A model generated the notes under the pieces. The model was given only the letters and a program-made list of their open reading frames with translations. It had not been told where the DNA came from and did not search any database. 64,000 bases of DNA from Paenibacillus radicibacter (GTDB lineage Bacteria > Bacillota > Bacilli > Paenibacillales > NBRC-103111), in contig NZ_JANQBC010000003.1 in assembly GCF_024721995.1 (NCBI RefSeq), positions 372,001-436,000 on the forward strand. The letters are read 5' to 3'. The translations under genes were made by a program, and so were the position numbers. Of the stretch, positions 34,354-43,755 are shown in pieces. The first letter of the stretch is position 1. Each line of letters opens with the position of its first letter.

Positions 34354-35856
34354 TTATATAGCAGGTTGCAGCTCGCTATCTAAACCTAATGCCTGCGAAG
34401 TTGAGGTTTGAATCTCTTGACTCAGCTCAGGGTTTTTCAACAAGGACATTCCGTAAGAAGGAATCATCTCTTTAAGCTTAGGCTCCCACTCTTGGATGTG
34501 CTGCGGGAAACAATTCTTAAGCAAGTCCAGCATGGCAGAGACAGCCGTTGAAGCACCTGGAGATGCGCCGAGTAGCGCCGCGATGGAACCGTCTGCTGAA
34601 TTCACAATTTCCGTACCGAATTGCAGCGTTCCTTTGCCTCCTGATTCCGTATCCTTGATCACTTGTACACGTTGTCCCGCTACGACAAGATCCCAATCTT
34701 CACTCTTCGCACTCGGAACGAATTCACGCAGTTCTTCCATACGCTTTTCCTTGGATAACATCACTTGTTGGATCAAGTACTTCGTTAGTGACATCTCTTT
34801 GGCACCAGCTGCCAGCATCGTCAGGACGTTACTCGGCTTAACGGAAGTGACTAAGTCGAACATCGAGCCCGTCTTTAAGAACTTAGGCGAGAAGCCTGCG
34901 AATGGTCCGAAGAGCAGCGACTTCTTGTTATCAATAAAGCGTGTATCCAAATGTGGAACCGACATCGGCGGTGCTCCAACTGGTGCTTTGCCATATACCT
35001 TCGCATAATGTTGCTCCACAACATCCGGATTATTACAGACCATGAATAGTCCGCTTACCGGGAATCCGCCAATACCTTTACCCTCAGGAATACCTGATTT
35101 TTGCAGCAAGTGCAGACTTCCTCCACCACCGCCGATAAAGACGAATTTCGCTGTGTGACGTTCAGTAGTGCCGCTCACTAGGTTACGAACTTTCAGTTCC
35201 CATAGTCCATCGCTTGTCCGTCTCATATCCATTACTTGATTGTTGTATTGAATCGAGACATCTTTACTCTCTAAGTGGTCAAATAAAATGCGAGTTAGAG
35301 AACCAAAGTTAACATCCGTTCCCGTCTCGATTCTTGTTGCCGCAATAGGTTCACTTGAAGTCCGCCCATCCATAATGAGTGGAATCCATTCCTTGAGCTT
35401 ATCGGGGTCATCGGAAAATTCCATACCTTCAAACAGTGGATTGCTAGTAAGTGCCTCAAAGCGTCTCTTGAGGAACTCCACATTCTCCTCGCCTTGTACC
35501 ATACTCATATGAGGCAGTTGCATAATAAACTCATGCGGATTACTGATTAGGTTCTGATTCACTAAATAGGACCAGAACTGCTTGGACACTTGGAATTGCT
35601 CATTAATTTTGATCGCTTTGGTGATATCAACTGATCCATCAGTTTTCTCGTCGGTGTAGTTAAGCTCACAGAGTGCAGCGTGTCCCGTCCCTGCATTATT
35701 CCATTCATTCGAGCTTTCCTCACCAGCACTTGCAAGTTTTTCAAACACAGTAATTTTCCAGTCAGGTACTAATTCCTTCAGCATGGACCCTAAAGTCGCA
35801 CTCATAATTCCGGCACCAATTAAAATAACGTCTGATTTGGTTTGTCTGTTGCTCAT
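34354..35856 (-). CDS. mqo: Malate:quinone oxidoreductase
   Basis: The 500-residue FAD enzyme is of the usual Mqo length. It has the N-terminal dinucleotide motif [13 protein letters not shown], the [21 protein letters not shown] block near residue 50, [15 protein letters not shown] near 240, and the C-terminal [24 protein letters not shown] region. It oxidises malate to oxaloacetate at the membrane and feeds the quinone pool, bypassing NAD-dependent malate dehydrogenase. It is monocistronic. A partial cre-like sequence (TGTAAGCGCT, 35895-35904) lies upstream, suggesting possible carbon control. Confidence 0.96.
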   Translation of the reverse strand: MSNRQTKSDVILIGAGIMSATLGSMLKELVPDWKITVFEKLASAGEESSNEWNNAGTGHAALCELNYTDEKTDGSVDITKAIKINEQFQVSKQFWSYLVNQNLISNPHEFIMQLPHMSMVQGEENVEFLKRRFEALTSNPLFEGMEFSDDPDKLKEWIPLIMDGRTSSEPIAATRIETGTDVNFGSLTRILFDHLESKDVSIQYNNQVMDMRRTSDGLWELKVRNLVSGTTERHTAKFVFIGGGGGSLHLLQKSGIPEGKGIGGFPVSGLFMVCNNPDVVEQHYAKVYGKAPVGAPPMSVPHLDTRFIDNKKSLLFGPFAGFSPKFLKTGSMFDLVTSVKPSNVLTMLAAGAKEMSLTKYLIQQVMLSKEKRMEELREFVPSAKSEDWDLVVAGQRVQVIKDTESGGKGTLQFGTEIVNSADGSIAALLGASPGASTAVSAMLDLLKNCFPQHIQEWEPKLKEMIPSYGMSLLKNPELSQEIQTSTSQALGLDSELQPAI

Positions 35857-36518
35857 GTTAACCGTCCCTTACATGCTAATATTGGAAAAAAAGATGTAAG
35901 CGCTCCTGCTATGCTTATGCTTTCACTATAACTTAAGATTAAGATATTTACTCATATAGGATCGATTATCTTTTTCATAAAAAATAGATCGTGTAAGAGT
36001 AAGACGTGAGAAGCGTTCCACTAAACTCTAGGCATACATAAGAACCAAAGCCCATCCCCCACGACATGCAAAGGTTATAACGTTTGGTTTACTTCTATCA
36101 TTCAGTAGCTGCCATTCGAGTTTCTTCGTTGCGCTGTACTGGTTTACTTTGAAAATCGACTGTACCACCAAAAACAATCTAATAGTAAAATGAATCAACC
36201 TGAGCGCATAAAACCTCATATACTCAGGGAAAAGGGAATTGTAGTCGCCCTTGTTAACAGTATATTTGAAAACAAATAAATCTACTTAATTTTCAGATAT
36301 AACAGGGCTAAGTTATACCTTTAAGTATTATTTACCTATCATATCACAAAAATATCCTATTGTTAGTAGTGATTTTTTTTATCGCGAAAAAATATAATAT
36401 GAACAAAACTCCTAATTATAATTGACAGACTTTTTTGACTATATTACCACAAAACTATATTCTTACTGTTAGAAACAACAAATTTAGCTGAAATGAAACA
36501 GTAGAAGGAGAACGATTC
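35857..36518. other. Long intergenic region without a supported gene
   Basis: Between mqo and the divergent MraY-like gene there are about 660 bp. They contain a partial cre-like sequence at 35895-35908, a stretch at 36020-36240 open in more than one frame but lacking ribosome sites, and a very AT-rich segment from 36360 that is probably the promoter of the MraY-like gene. I see no RNA structure that I can name. Confidence 0.5.
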
Positions 36519-37472
36519 ATGGAAACTTCAGTATGGGGTGCGCTCGGACTTTCGTTTGTACTTGTGGCACTGTTAACGCCTGTTCTAATTTGGGGACTAC
36601 GAAGCTTAAAGCTCACGCAACCGATCCGAGCCGAACTGCCTCCTGATCATCAAGCGAAACGCGGGACACCGCTTATGGCGGGCATTATCTTGCTTGTTGG
36701 AATCGTTATCTCCACCTATTTCTACCCTAAACCATGGGTCTTGTTCTTAGGGGCAACATTTATTTTGTTTAGCTTAATTGGATTTATGGACGATTATAAA
36801 AAGGCTGCTTTTCAAGATCCATCTGGAATCTCGGGAAGAACGAAATTAATCCTTCAATTCGGATTTACTTTCATCCTGTTATTTGTATTATTGTTTCAGT
36901 TCGATTTAAGCACAGACATTGCAATCTTTAATGGATACACACTGCATTTACCAATTGTTATATATATATTGATCATGTCGATTCTGATTGTCGGCTCAGC
37001 GAATGCAATTAATTTTACGGACGGGCTTGATGGTCTTCTGATCCATGTTTCGATCCCAACATTCTTTTTCTTTTTTGCTATATCGGACAGAGTTGAAGTT
37101 CAGACTTTTTCACTTGTGATGATTGGCTGCTTGTTAGGTTTATTCTTATATAATATTTATCCAGCAAAAGCGTTTATGGGTGACACAGGGTCACTGGCAA
37201 TCGGGGGATCACTCTCCTTCCTAGCAGTCATTGAAAAGGTTGAAATATTGATACCGCTCCTATTCTTCATCTTCATTGCAGAGCAGTTCTCCGTTATTAT
37301 ACAAGTGTGGTACTACAAGAGAACAAAGCTAAGAATGTTCCGTATGGCACCGATTCACTTTCACTTCAGTCTTAAATATGGCTGGAATGAGAATACGATT
37401 GTGGTTGTTTTTGGGATTGTGTCTTGGGTTGCTGCCTTTGCTTCTTGGCTGATATGGAAGTTTATAATGTAG
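36519..37472 (+). CDS. mraY: MraY-family phospho-sugar transferase, orphan paralogue
   Basis: The 317-residue polytopic protein has about ten helices. The MraY motifs are AKRGTPLMAG (46-55), FMDDYKK (89-95, Asp91/92), NAINFTDGLDGL (162-173) and AFMGDTGSLAIGG (218-230, Asp222). The last motif reads APIHFHF (277-283), where canonical MraY has PIHHHF, so the central His is Phe281. MraY transfers phospho-MurNAc-pentapeptide to undecaprenyl phosphate (lipid I). It is outside any mur/dcw cluster and stands alone, with AGAAGGAG before the ATG and a terminator after. It may be an alternative or antibiotic-tolerant MraY, or act on another polyprenyl-linked sugar. Confidence 0.9.
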   Translation: METSVWGALGLSFVLVALLTPVLIWGLRSLKLTQPIRAELPPDHQAKRGTPLMAGIILLVGIVISTYFYPKPWVLFLGATFILFSLIGFMDDYKKAAFQDPSGISGRTKLILQFGFTFILLFVLLFQFDLSTDIAIFNGYTLHLPIVIYILIMSILIVGSANAINFTDGLDGLLIHVSIPTFFFFFAISDRVEVQTFSLVMIGCLLGLFLYNIYPAKAFMGDTGSLAIGGSLSFLAVIEKVEILIPLLFFIFIAEQFSVIIQVWYYKRTKLRMFRMAPIHFHFSLKYGWNENTIVVVFGIVSWVAAFASWLIWKFIM

Positions 37473-37475
37473 TAA

Positions 37476-37515
37476 AAATGACCGGGGAGCACCTTCAGCT
37501 TCTCCGGTCATTCTA
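37476..37515. terminator. Bidirectional terminator between the mraY-like and phosphotransferase genes
   Basis: AATGACCGG pairs with CCGGTCATT, extended by an inner GAG/CTC-like pairing. On the minus strand TTTTTAC follows; on the plus strand the T run is weaker. Confidence 0.75.
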
Positions 37516-37529
37516 TTAGCAAGGGTAGT

Positions 37530-38477
37530 TTATGAATAAATTGCGTAATCGCTATACCACTTCGGTACAATCAACTCAAAGTTATCGTGATCATCCATCA
37601 CTCGGTGTATTTTCAACAGGATATCGTCCAATTCGTCTGGTTTAACCTTTAAGATCCATACCACAGAAGAGATTAACGTCATGGCTAGATAGAGGGAGTA
37701 TAACTGCCAGAACTCTTCACTTGGTTTCGTATGATCGTTGAATCCTTGTATTTGACCTACGGAAAATGGGATACTGACTTCCGAACTAAACATCCCCACT
37801 TTTACAAACTCATGAATGGGGTCTCCCCAATCGGATCGATTGAAATCAATTATCCCAGACAAATTACCGTTCCTTACGATCAGATTACTTACATGAAAAT
37901 CATCGTGTTGAAAAAGATTCGGTCGATTCTGCACCAGATGCAGATTCCGATCAATAAAGGAGAGTAACTTGTCATTGTGGTGGATCGTAACACCGCATTT
38001 GGCATACTCTACTCGGTAGCGTTGATGTTTAGCAATCACTCGCTCATCCCAAGGCTTAATCGAATCGGGAGCTATAATTCGGGTGATTTTCTTAAGCTCA
38101 AGTCCCGATTGCACGCCGATCTTGAATTGTTGCTCTTCCGTTAATACCGGCAACTCCTCGGATGCCTCATTCCCTTCAACGAATGACACAATCATATACC
38201 CCAATTTTTGCTCGGGAAGAACTCCGATTTCAATTGGCTTTGAACAGCGCACATCATATTGTTCCATCAACTGAAGGTTGTTATATTCCAATCTCTTATT
38301 CGCATCCTGATCCATGCTATACGTTCGAAATACATACTGCGCAGTCCCCTCACTGTTATAGATGATGTATTTCTCATCGCTGGAGTATCCCTTATGGATA
38401 CGTTCGATCTTGATGCTAGGACTTAAGAGTGGAATGCTGTTACGGAAGTGCTCATAATCATGAATAGGGCTTGTCAC
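37530..38477 (-). CDS. Aminoglycoside phosphotransferase (APH)-family protein
   Basis: A kinase-like protein of about 315 residues. Brenner motif FQHDDFHVSNLIV (catalytic Asp and Asn) and the following GIIDFNRSDWGDP (metal-binding Asp) are intact, and the N-lobe has YIIYNSEGTAQYVFR. I chose GTG 38477, seven bases after AGGAGG; the ATG at 38498 would place that site inside the gene. APH-fold kinases phosphorylate antibiotics, choline or sugars; the substrate is not evident. It has its own terminator at the 3' side. Confidence 0.85.
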   Translation of the reverse strand: MTSPIHDYEHFRNSIPLLSPSIKIERIHKGYSSDEKYIIYNSEGTAQYVFRTYSMDQDANKRLEYNNLQLMEQYDVRCSKPIEIGVLPEQKLGYMIVSFVEGNEASEELPVLTEEQQFKIGVQSGLELKKITRIIAPDSIKPWDERVIAKHQRYRVEYAKCGVTIHHNDKLLSFIDRNLHLVQNRPNLFQHDDFHVSNLIVRNGNLSGIIDFNRSDWGDPIHEFVKVGMFSSEVSIPFSVGQIQGFNDHTKPSEEFWQLYSLYLAMTLISSVVWILKVKPDELDDILLKIHRVMDDHDNFELIVPKWYSDYAIYS

Positions 38478-38556
38478 TGTTGTTCCTCCTACATTCAATT
38501 CTATTTAACAAATATAACCTATACCTCAACAATAGTGACATCGTAATATTTGAAAT

Positions 38557-38581
38557 AAAAAAGCCACCTCACGGTGACTTT
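38557..38581 (-). terminator. Terminator after the FMN reductase gene
   Basis: AAGTCACC pairs with GGTGGCTT (one G-T type mismatch) and on the minus strand TTTTTTATTT follows. Confidence 0.7.
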
Positions 38582-38613
38582 CAATTTATTAGTCCATTGC
38601 AAGAACAATGAAA

Positions 38614-39156
38614 TTATCTGATCGTTTTAAGTGCAATGCTCCACTTCACAACTTCATCCAGCATGGCATTTACTTTCGCGATATGCAATTCTGCAGGTTT
38701 AAACGTACTAAAGTTTTCAAAGTCTGTAAAAGAGGAGAATGTAGGATGCGCACGAACGTCCGCTACGAGCAACTCTCCTAAGATTCCGCGTAAATGTTCA
38801 GCAGCACGCGCTCCGCCTGTAGAACCGTAGCTGACAATACCTGCCGCTTTATGATTCCACTCCACACGGGCTAAATCGAGTGCATTCTTGAGTGCTCCCG
38901 TAATACTGTGATTGTATTCCTGCACAATAAAGACGAATCCGTCCAGGGTCGCAAGTCTTGCCGGCCAAGCTGTGAGTCCAGGCTCTTCACCTGTACCTTC
39001 CCCTAGAAAAGGTAACTGATACTCCGCGATATCTACGATCTCATAGCTCGCATCGCCACGCTGATCCGCAATTTGCTTCACATAATCCCCAACTTGTGGA
39101 CTTACGCGCCCTTGACGTGTGCTTCCGAGAATAATACCGATTTTTAATTGTCCCAT
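38614..39156 (-). CDS. NADPH-dependent FMN reductase family protein
   Basis: The 180-residue flavodoxin-fold protein has the GSTRQGRVSPQVG phosphate-binding loop near residues 11-23, the LPFLGEG segment and FVFIVQEYNHSITGALKNALD near 74-95. These are hallmarks of the YwqN/ArsH/ChrR-like FMN reductase group that reduces quinones, azo dyes or chromate. GAGGAAT precedes the ATG. It is divergent from a LysR regulator 160 bp away, which probably controls it. Confidence 0.9.
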   Translation of the reverse strand: MGQLKIGIILGSTRQGRVSPQVGDYVKQIADQRGDASYEIVDIAEYQLPFLGEGTGEEPGLTAWPARLATLDGFVFIVQEYNHSITGALKNALDLARVEWNHKAAGIVSYGSTGGARAAEHLRGILGELLVADVRAHPTFSSFTDFENFSTFKPAELHIAKVNAMLDEVVKWSIALKTIR

Positions 39157-39318
39157 TCTAATTCCTCCTCAGAATCGTTATTTAATTTATTGAATTTTTC
39201 GTCTTATTTATCTTGCCTTTCTAATATCCTATATTTTACACTAATATGTAAAATAATTGATAATATATGTTATGACATAAGATCCATACACTCGGGTGTA
39301 TGGGAAGGAGAAATGTAC

Positions 39319-40221
39319 ATGGAATTACTGCAGTTACAATACTTTCGTACAGTAGCCAGATTAGAACATATGACAAAGGCAGCACAAGAATTACACATCG
39401 CACAACCTGCGCTAAGCAAGACGATATCAAGATTAGAAAGTGATGTCGGTGTTCCCTTGTTCGATCGGTATCCCGGCAAGATTCGATTAAATACATTCGG
39501 TAAGTTGTTTCTGGACAAAGTTGAGAAGGCATTATCACTACTCGAAGAAGGTAAGAAAGAGGTCTCTGAACTTGCTGGACTTGATCATGGAAGTATTCGG
39601 CTTGCAACCTCTACGCTGGATCGACTATCTGATGCACTAGGTGAATTTCTCGCTATGCACCCAGAAGTAAACTTTCAGATCACACAGGCTTCTATGTATG
39701 AGATGACCCACTTGTTAGAAGTCGGAGAGGTTGATATGTGCTTTACAGCACTGTCGATCGAGCAACCTGACATTAACTCTGTATCTGTTTTGAGAGATAA
39801 AGTGTATCTAGGTGTTCCTATAGGGCATCGATTTGCTGAGAGGAAAAGCATCCGATTGAGCGAGCTCGCGGAAGATTCTTTTATCGGATATAAGGAAGAG
39901 TTTCCTATTCAGCAGATGAACGATATCTTGTTTCAACAAGCAGGGATCGCACCTAAATTTGTCTGTCGTGTCGATGAGCCTTCCGCCATTACAAGCCTTG
40001 TCCGAGCTGGTCTGGGCGTTGCCATTGTAGGAAACTGCGGTGGCCCTAATTCGCCGATCCGGCTACTCCCTATTGAGTTCCCTGTATGCGAACGTAATTT
40101 CCAAATTGTATGGAACGAGAAGCGTTACTTGTCCCTTGCTGCAAGTAAGTTTCGTGACTTTCTCATCGCCTATTTCGCCAAATCAGAGCAAGAAAGTTAT
40201 GATGAGACTAAGATAGGTTAA
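39319..40221 (+). CDS. LysR-family transcriptional regulator
   Basis: A protein of about 300 residues with an N-terminal winged HTH (MTKAAQELHIAQPALSKTISRLE) and a LysR substrate-binding domain (about 90-290; EDSFIGYKEEFP, LVRAGLGVAIVGN). Of two ATGs (39313, 39319), the second has AAGGAG at 8 bp and the usual MELLQLQYFRTV start. A longer frame from 39148 crosses the divergent promoter and is rejected. It most likely regulates the FMN reductase gene. Confidence 0.92.
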   Translation: MELLQLQYFRTVARLEHMTKAAQELHIAQPALSKTISRLESDVGVPLFDRYPGKIRLNTFGKLFLDKVEKALSLLEEGKKEVSELAGLDHGSIRLATSTLDRLSDALGEFLAMHPEVNFQITQASMYEMTHLLEVGEVDMCFTALSIEQPDINSVSVLRDKVYLGVPIGHRFAERKSIRLSELAEDSFIGYKEEFPIQQMNDILFQQAGIAPKFVCRVDEPSAITSLVRAGLGVAIVGNCGGPNSPIRLLPIEFPVCERNFQIVWNEKRYLSLAASKFRDFLIAYFAKSEQESYDETKIG

Positions 40222-40260
40222 TACTTATTTCTACTAGTAATGCTAGAGAGGATGGTTATC

Positions 40261-40821
40261 ATGGTCATCGATCAAACTGTACACCCACACACGAGACACG
40301 AATGGCGGGAATGGCTGCAAGAAAATCATGATACAGCGAACTACTGCTGGTTAATTACATCCAAGGATAGTCCCGAAAGTTACGTTGATTTTGTTGAAGA
40401 AGCTCTGTGTTATGGGTGGATTGATAGCACCAGAAAGCGAATTGATGACACGCAAACTGGGCAGCGATTCTCCCCTCGTAAGAAGAGGAGCAGTTGGACC
40501 GAGCTCAACAAAGAACGTGTTCGGCGGCTTGAGAAGCTAGGACTCATGACAGATGCAGGAAGAAAAGTATTGCCCGATATGAGTACGGAATCTTTTCAAA
40601 TTCAGGATAATATCTTGGAGCAATTGCGCGGGGAAGAAGAACTGTATCGTAATTATCAAGCATTGCCTAATCTCTATGTAAGAATAAGGATAGATAATAT
40701 CCAGTCCGTGCAGGCTGACATCGAATTGTACCAGAAACGGCTGGACAAATTTATTGAGAACACGCGGATGAATAAGCTATATGGGCAATGGAACGACGAT
40801 GGACGTTTATTGGATTATTAA
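40261..40821 (+). CDS. YdeI/OmdA-family protein
   Basis: The protein of about 186 residues has the full YdeI pattern: SYVDFVEEALCYGWIDSTRKRID near residues 38-60 and FSPRKKRSSWTELNKERV near 69-86. It ends in the C-terminal DKFIENTRMNKLYGQW helix. The start was set at ATG 40261, about 10 bp after GAGAGGA; ATGs at 40240 and 40252 are also in frame. It is probably cotranscribed with the upstream LysR gene (39 bp). The biochemical role is unknown. A divergent relative is at 10296-10982. Confidence 0.85.
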   Translation: MVIDQTVHPHTRHEWREWLQENHDTANYCWLITSKDSPESYVDFVEEALCYGWIDSTRKRIDDTQTGQRFSPRKKRSSWTELNKERVRRLEKLGLMTDAGRKVLPDMSTESFQIQDNILEQLRGEEELYRNYQALPNLYVRIRIDNIQSVQADIELYQKRLDKFIENTRMNKLYGQWNDDGRLLDY

Positions 40822-40825
40822 AATA

Positions 40826-40878
40826 AGGGTAGTAGTGGTCCTAAACATCACTTAGATGGTTGTGACTGCTACTGCCCT
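40826..40878. terminator. Long hairpin between convergent YdeI-type and AraC-type genes
   Basis: AGGGTAGTAGTGGTC pairs with GTGACTGCTACTGCCCT with a few mismatches around an approximately 20-nt loop. The minus strand continues TTATTTTAATAA. It is probably used in both directions. Confidence 0.6.
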
Positions 40879-40893
40879 GTTCTGTTCTATAAC

Positions 40894-41763
40894 TTATTTT
40901 TGTATAACCGGTATCCAGATCTGGCTTCTAAATTTCGGCGAAGTCGTATCCTTGCCCTCATTCCATAAAATTTCGGGGCCAGCCGTTAGTTCATAATTAG
41001 CGGATGGGAACCATTCCGAATAGATACGCCCCCATATGTTCTGCAATGTTTCGGGAAAAGGACCTACAGCCTCAAACACCGCCCAAGTTGTTGCTGGCAC
41101 CTCCAATTGTGTCCAGTGTTCCGGACATTCGCTATGCGTCGCTACTCCAATATAGTGATCAAGGTGCCCTTCTTCCTCCATTCTTCCTTCGGAAAAATTA
41201 TTAGAAGCTTGAATCAACCCTTTTGGCTCAACATTGGACAATGCCTTGAGCTCATTGATGTTATCTAGGGTTAAGCTTTGCCACATTCCCGCAATTTCCT
41301 GATTGACCCCATTAAATTGAATCGGCACCCGCTTCATCATTCCTACGATTTTAAAAGACTCTTTCTCCACAATTTGATAATCCATTGCGATTCCTCCCTG
41401 AATGGTTAGTTGAAAGGTCATGCGTGGATAAGCTTTTAGCGCGAAGCTTTGAGATTTTACCGAAGAAGGGGAGATGCCATGCAGGTTTTGGAATGCCCTT
41501 GAAAATCCATCTGCTGATTGATAGCCGTATTTAACAGCTACATCAATGACTCTGAGGTCACCCGCTTGCAGCTCGAATGCTGCGAGTGTCAAGCGTCTAC
41601 GACGAACGTACTCGGATAGCGTAATCCCCGCAAGTGTAGAGAACATTCGCGAAAAATGATACTCCGAGCAGCAAGCTCGCTTCGCTACTTCCTTCCAGTC
41701 GATTTCCTCTGTAAGATACTCTTCCAGGTAATTCAGCGCTTCATTTAATTTTGCAAAATCCAT
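40894..41763 (-). CDS. AraC-family regulator with GyrI-like effector domain
   Basis: The 289-residue protein has two AraC HTH motifs in the first about 105 residues ([39 protein letters not shown]). A C-terminal GyrI-like/BmrR effector-binding domain (about 128-289) contains [18 protein letters not shown] and [20 protein letters not shown]. It resembles Rob/YdeE-type multidrug-sensing regulators. GGGAGG precedes the ATG. The target is not evident. Confidence 0.93.
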   Translation of the reverse strand: MDFAKLNEALNYLEEYLTEEIDWKEVAKRACCSEYHFSRMFSTLAGITLSEYVRRRRLTLAAFELQAGDLRVIDVAVKYGYQSADGFSRAFQNLHGISPSSVKSQSFALKAYPRMTFQLTIQGGIAMDYQIVEKESFKIVGMMKRVPIQFNGVNQEIAGMWQSLTLDNINELKALSNVEPKGLIQASNNFSEGRMEEEGHLDHYIGVATHSECPEHWTQLEVPATTWAVFEAVGPFPETLQNIWGRIYSEWFPSANYELTAGPEILWNEGKDTTSPKFRSQIWIPVIQK

Positions 41764-41931
41764 TCATATGACCTCCCTTTAGAGACATAATATCAAGGAT
41801 TTGAACTACACATCCAACATCTCTTGCACCATTTTGTAGGATTGAAAATCTTCCTTTTCACACAAACACTCTCTTTCTATTTTTCATGAATTTTCTGCGG
41901 TTGTTTTTCCTCGTCTTTTTCTATATAAGGA

Positions 41932-41958
41932 TGAAAAAAACCTTCCCGAAGGAAGGTT
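41932..41958 (-). terminator. Terminator after the SRPBCC gene
   Basis: AACCTTCC pairs with GGAAGGTT across a 4-nt loop and on the minus strand TTTTTTT follows. The stem covers the stop codon region. Confidence 0.8.
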
Positions 41959-42382
41959 AGTTGGATTCACTATATTTCTTGAAATTATTAAGGATGGCTT
42001 GCCAGCCCGCTTGTTGCATTTCAACAGGATTGGAAGCTTCCGCGTCAAATACTTCAACGATCTTAGTCGTGTCGCCTTCACTCGTGAATGTAATTTTTAC
42101 TTTTCGGCCATCACCCATTGTGTAAGCAATAAGCTCGTTTACATTTACTTCATCATAAACCCCACCGAAATCAAATCCAAAACTGCCATCTTTCGCTTCC
42201 ATTCTAGAAGAGAAATTCCCGCCAACTCTTAGATCGTTCTCGGCTTTAGTTGTATGCCATTCTTCGGAAGCTGTATTCCATTTCGTAATGTGCTGTGGCT
42301 CATTCCAGTAGGCCCATACTTTTTCAACTGGTGCTTGTACTGTAGTTTCGATTGTGATGATTGCTTGATCGCTTGCTTCCAT
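41957..42382 (-). CDS. SRPBCC (AHSA1-like) domain protein
   Basis: The 141-residue protein has the AHSA1/START pattern: ETTVQAPVEKVWAYWNEPQHITKWN at the start split over the first 30 residues, the FDFGGVYDEV segment, FTSEGDTTKIVEVFDAE, and the AGWQAILNNFKKY C-terminal helix. I chose ATG 42382, 8 bp after AAGGTGG; a GTG at 42394 is in frame but too close to that site. It has its own terminator and no ArsR partner here. Confidence 0.88.
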   Translation of the reverse strand: MEASDQAIITIETTVQAPVEKVWAYWNEPQHITKWNTASEEWHTTKAENDLRVGGNFSSRMEAKDGSFGFDFGGVYDEVNVNELIAYTMGDGRKVKITFTSEGDTTKIVEVFDAEASNPVEMQQAGWQAILNNFKKYSESN

Positions 42383-42531
42383 TAAACTCGCCACCTTTTT
42401 CTAATCAAATTATATTCGTACTTCATCATTATATCGACTTTGAATCACATTTTCCAATAAGTTACTTTTGTGAAATAATTGGATTTTTATTCGAGATATA
42501 TTCCACGAAAATTTATATAAGTCCTGCTCTA

Positions 42532-43122
42532 CTACACCCTCAATGCTTGAAAATACCGATTTACCTTATCCAGCTTCTTCTCATGTTTTCCCTTCTTACT
42601 TTCCATATTACCGAACTCGAAGAACTTCACTTTGCGAATCCCAACATAAGAAAAGAGTGCCTTTCTCATCAGAATCTTATGTGCATTGTTCAACCACAAT
42701 AACGGATAGAAAGTCGGACCTTTCATCGAAGAGATGCACAACACCGATTTACCTTTCAACAACCCTTCTGGCAAGAGCCCTCCATGATCCTTGTAGGCAA
42801 ACCCAGAGCTAAACATCTGATCGATGTATCCAAGCAGCATCGCTGGCGGTCGCCCCCACCAGATCGGATACACAAACACGATCTTATCTGCCCACGAGAT
42901 TTGCTTTCTGTATTTCTCAAGTTTAGGGTCTGTATACATATCTCTTCGTCTCTTGGTTTCATTAAATACAAGAACCGGATCGAATTGTTCCGCGTATAAG
43001 TCAAGAACTTCTATTGCGGTAATGTTCCGATTGTCGGTACACCCTTTAATAACCTCCTGTGCAAACGCATAGGTCAGACTTTTGTGATTGGGATGCGTAA
43101 AAATCATAAGTACGTTCATCAT
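42532..43122 (-). CDS. NAD(P)H dehydrogenase (quinone) / flavodoxin-fold oxidoreductase
   Basis: The 196-residue protein has the MdaB/YwrO/NQO-like plan: MIFTHPNHKSLTYAF at the N-terminus for FMN phosphate binding, VLDLYAEQFDPVL, and VFVYPIWWGRPPAMLLGYIDQ near residues 83-103. The next block, GFAYKDHGGLLPEGLLKGK, is typical of quinone reductases. It is divergent from a MarR-family gene, and the gap contains two matching palindromes. It likely detoxifies quinones by two-electron reduction. Confidence 0.92.
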   Translation of the reverse strand: MMNVLMIFTHPNHKSLTYAFAQEVIKGCTDNRNITAIEVLDLYAEQFDPVLVFNETKRRRDMYTDPKLEKYRKQISWADKIVFVYPIWWGRPPAMLLGYIDQMFSSGFAYKDHGGLLPEGLLKGKSVLCISSMKGPTFYPLLWLNNAHKILMRKALFSYVGIRKVKFFEFGNMESKKGKHEKKLDKVNRYFQALRV

Positions 43123-43138
43123 GCAGCCTCCAATTTAC

Positions 43139-43192
43139 TTGTCATTTGATAACTAAAAATTACCACATTGCAATTTGGTTGTCAAATGATAA
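43139..43192. promoter_or_regulatory. Twin MarR-type operators in the quinone reductase/marR gap
   Basis: TTGTCATTTGATAA at 43139-43152 and TTGTCAAATGATAA at 43179-43192 are imperfect palindromes differing only in the two central bases, with 40 bp between them. Placed in the divergent intergenic region, they are probable binding sites for the adjacent MarR protein. Confidence 0.7.
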
Positions 43193-43244
43193 TTGTTTAA
43201 TGATAACTTATTTGTTATGTTTGTCAGTAGGAGGTGCATATGAC

Positions 43245-43670
43245 GTGGAAGACCAACTTTTTCAAAAGTTTATCCGATTTACAACAGCAGTCCATGAGAT
43301 TACAACAGATATGACCAAAGGCATTAATGTAGATTCTGTTACACCCATTCAGTATCGGATTCTTGAATATATATACGTAAGCGAGGATGTGACACTGAGC
43401 CAGATCAGTGAATGCATCAACATGTCCATGCCTAATGCGAGCCGTGAGGTTAAGAAATTAACCGGGAAAGAGTTATGCGAGAAGATTACCGACAACCAAG
43501 ATCGTCGTAAGCAATATATTCGACTTTCAACCAAAGGACAAACCTGCATGGATATCGCTTTTCAGGAAATTGAAGTCCGATTTAAACAGCGCATCGAATC
43601 CCTAACCGAGGACGAGCTCTTGCAAGTTGGAAAAGCACTCGATTTACTTCAGACGAAAGTATTTCATTAA
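43245..43670 (+). CDS. MarR-family transcriptional regulator
   Basis: The 141-residue protein has the MarR winged helix: TPIQYRILEYIYVSEDVTLS, CINMSMPNASREVKKL recognition helix, and the DRRKQYIRLSTKG wing. The start is GTG 43245, nine bases after GGAGGT. The longer frame from 43146 would run over the operators, and an ATG at 43240 is out of frame. It probably represses itself and the divergent quinone reductase. Confidence 0.9.
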   Translation: MEDQLFQKFIRFTTAVHEITTDMTKGINVDSVTPIQYRILEYIYVSEDVTLSQISECINMSMPNASREVKKLTGKELCEKITDNQDRRKQYIRLSTKGQTCMDIAFQEIEVRFKQRIESLTEDELLQVGKALDLLQTKVFH

Positions 43671-43695
43671 ACACTTGTTTCGATGTCAAAAATGA

Positions 43696-43722
43696 AAAAG
43701 CCCGCTGTAATAGTGAGCTTTC
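43696..43722 (-). terminator. Weak hairpin after the alpha/beta hydrolase gene
   Basis: On the minus strand AAGCTCAC and CGGGCTT arms with mismatches precede TTTTTCATTTTT. A terminator for the hydrolase or for marR is plausible. Confidence 0.5.
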
Positions 43723-43755
43723 GTGTTACTTCCCCAAATAATATTGTACACAATG

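Noticed and set aside
34496-35008. Plus-strand 170-codon frame inside mqo
   Set aside because: Antisense shadow of a clearly conserved enzyme gene.
35895-35908. cre site upstream of mqo
   Set aside because: Only the left half and centre match the consensus (about 11 of 14), with the three right-end positions wrong; mentioned under mqo but not called.
36028-36219. Minus-strand 63-codon frame in the mqo/mraY gap
   Set aside because: No ribosome site, no recognised domain, and the opposite strand is also open over the same stretch; not enough for a gene call.
43201-43245. ATG at 43240 as start of the marR gene
   Set aside because: It is close to GGAGG but out of frame with the MarR protein; GTG 43245 is in frame at the right distance.
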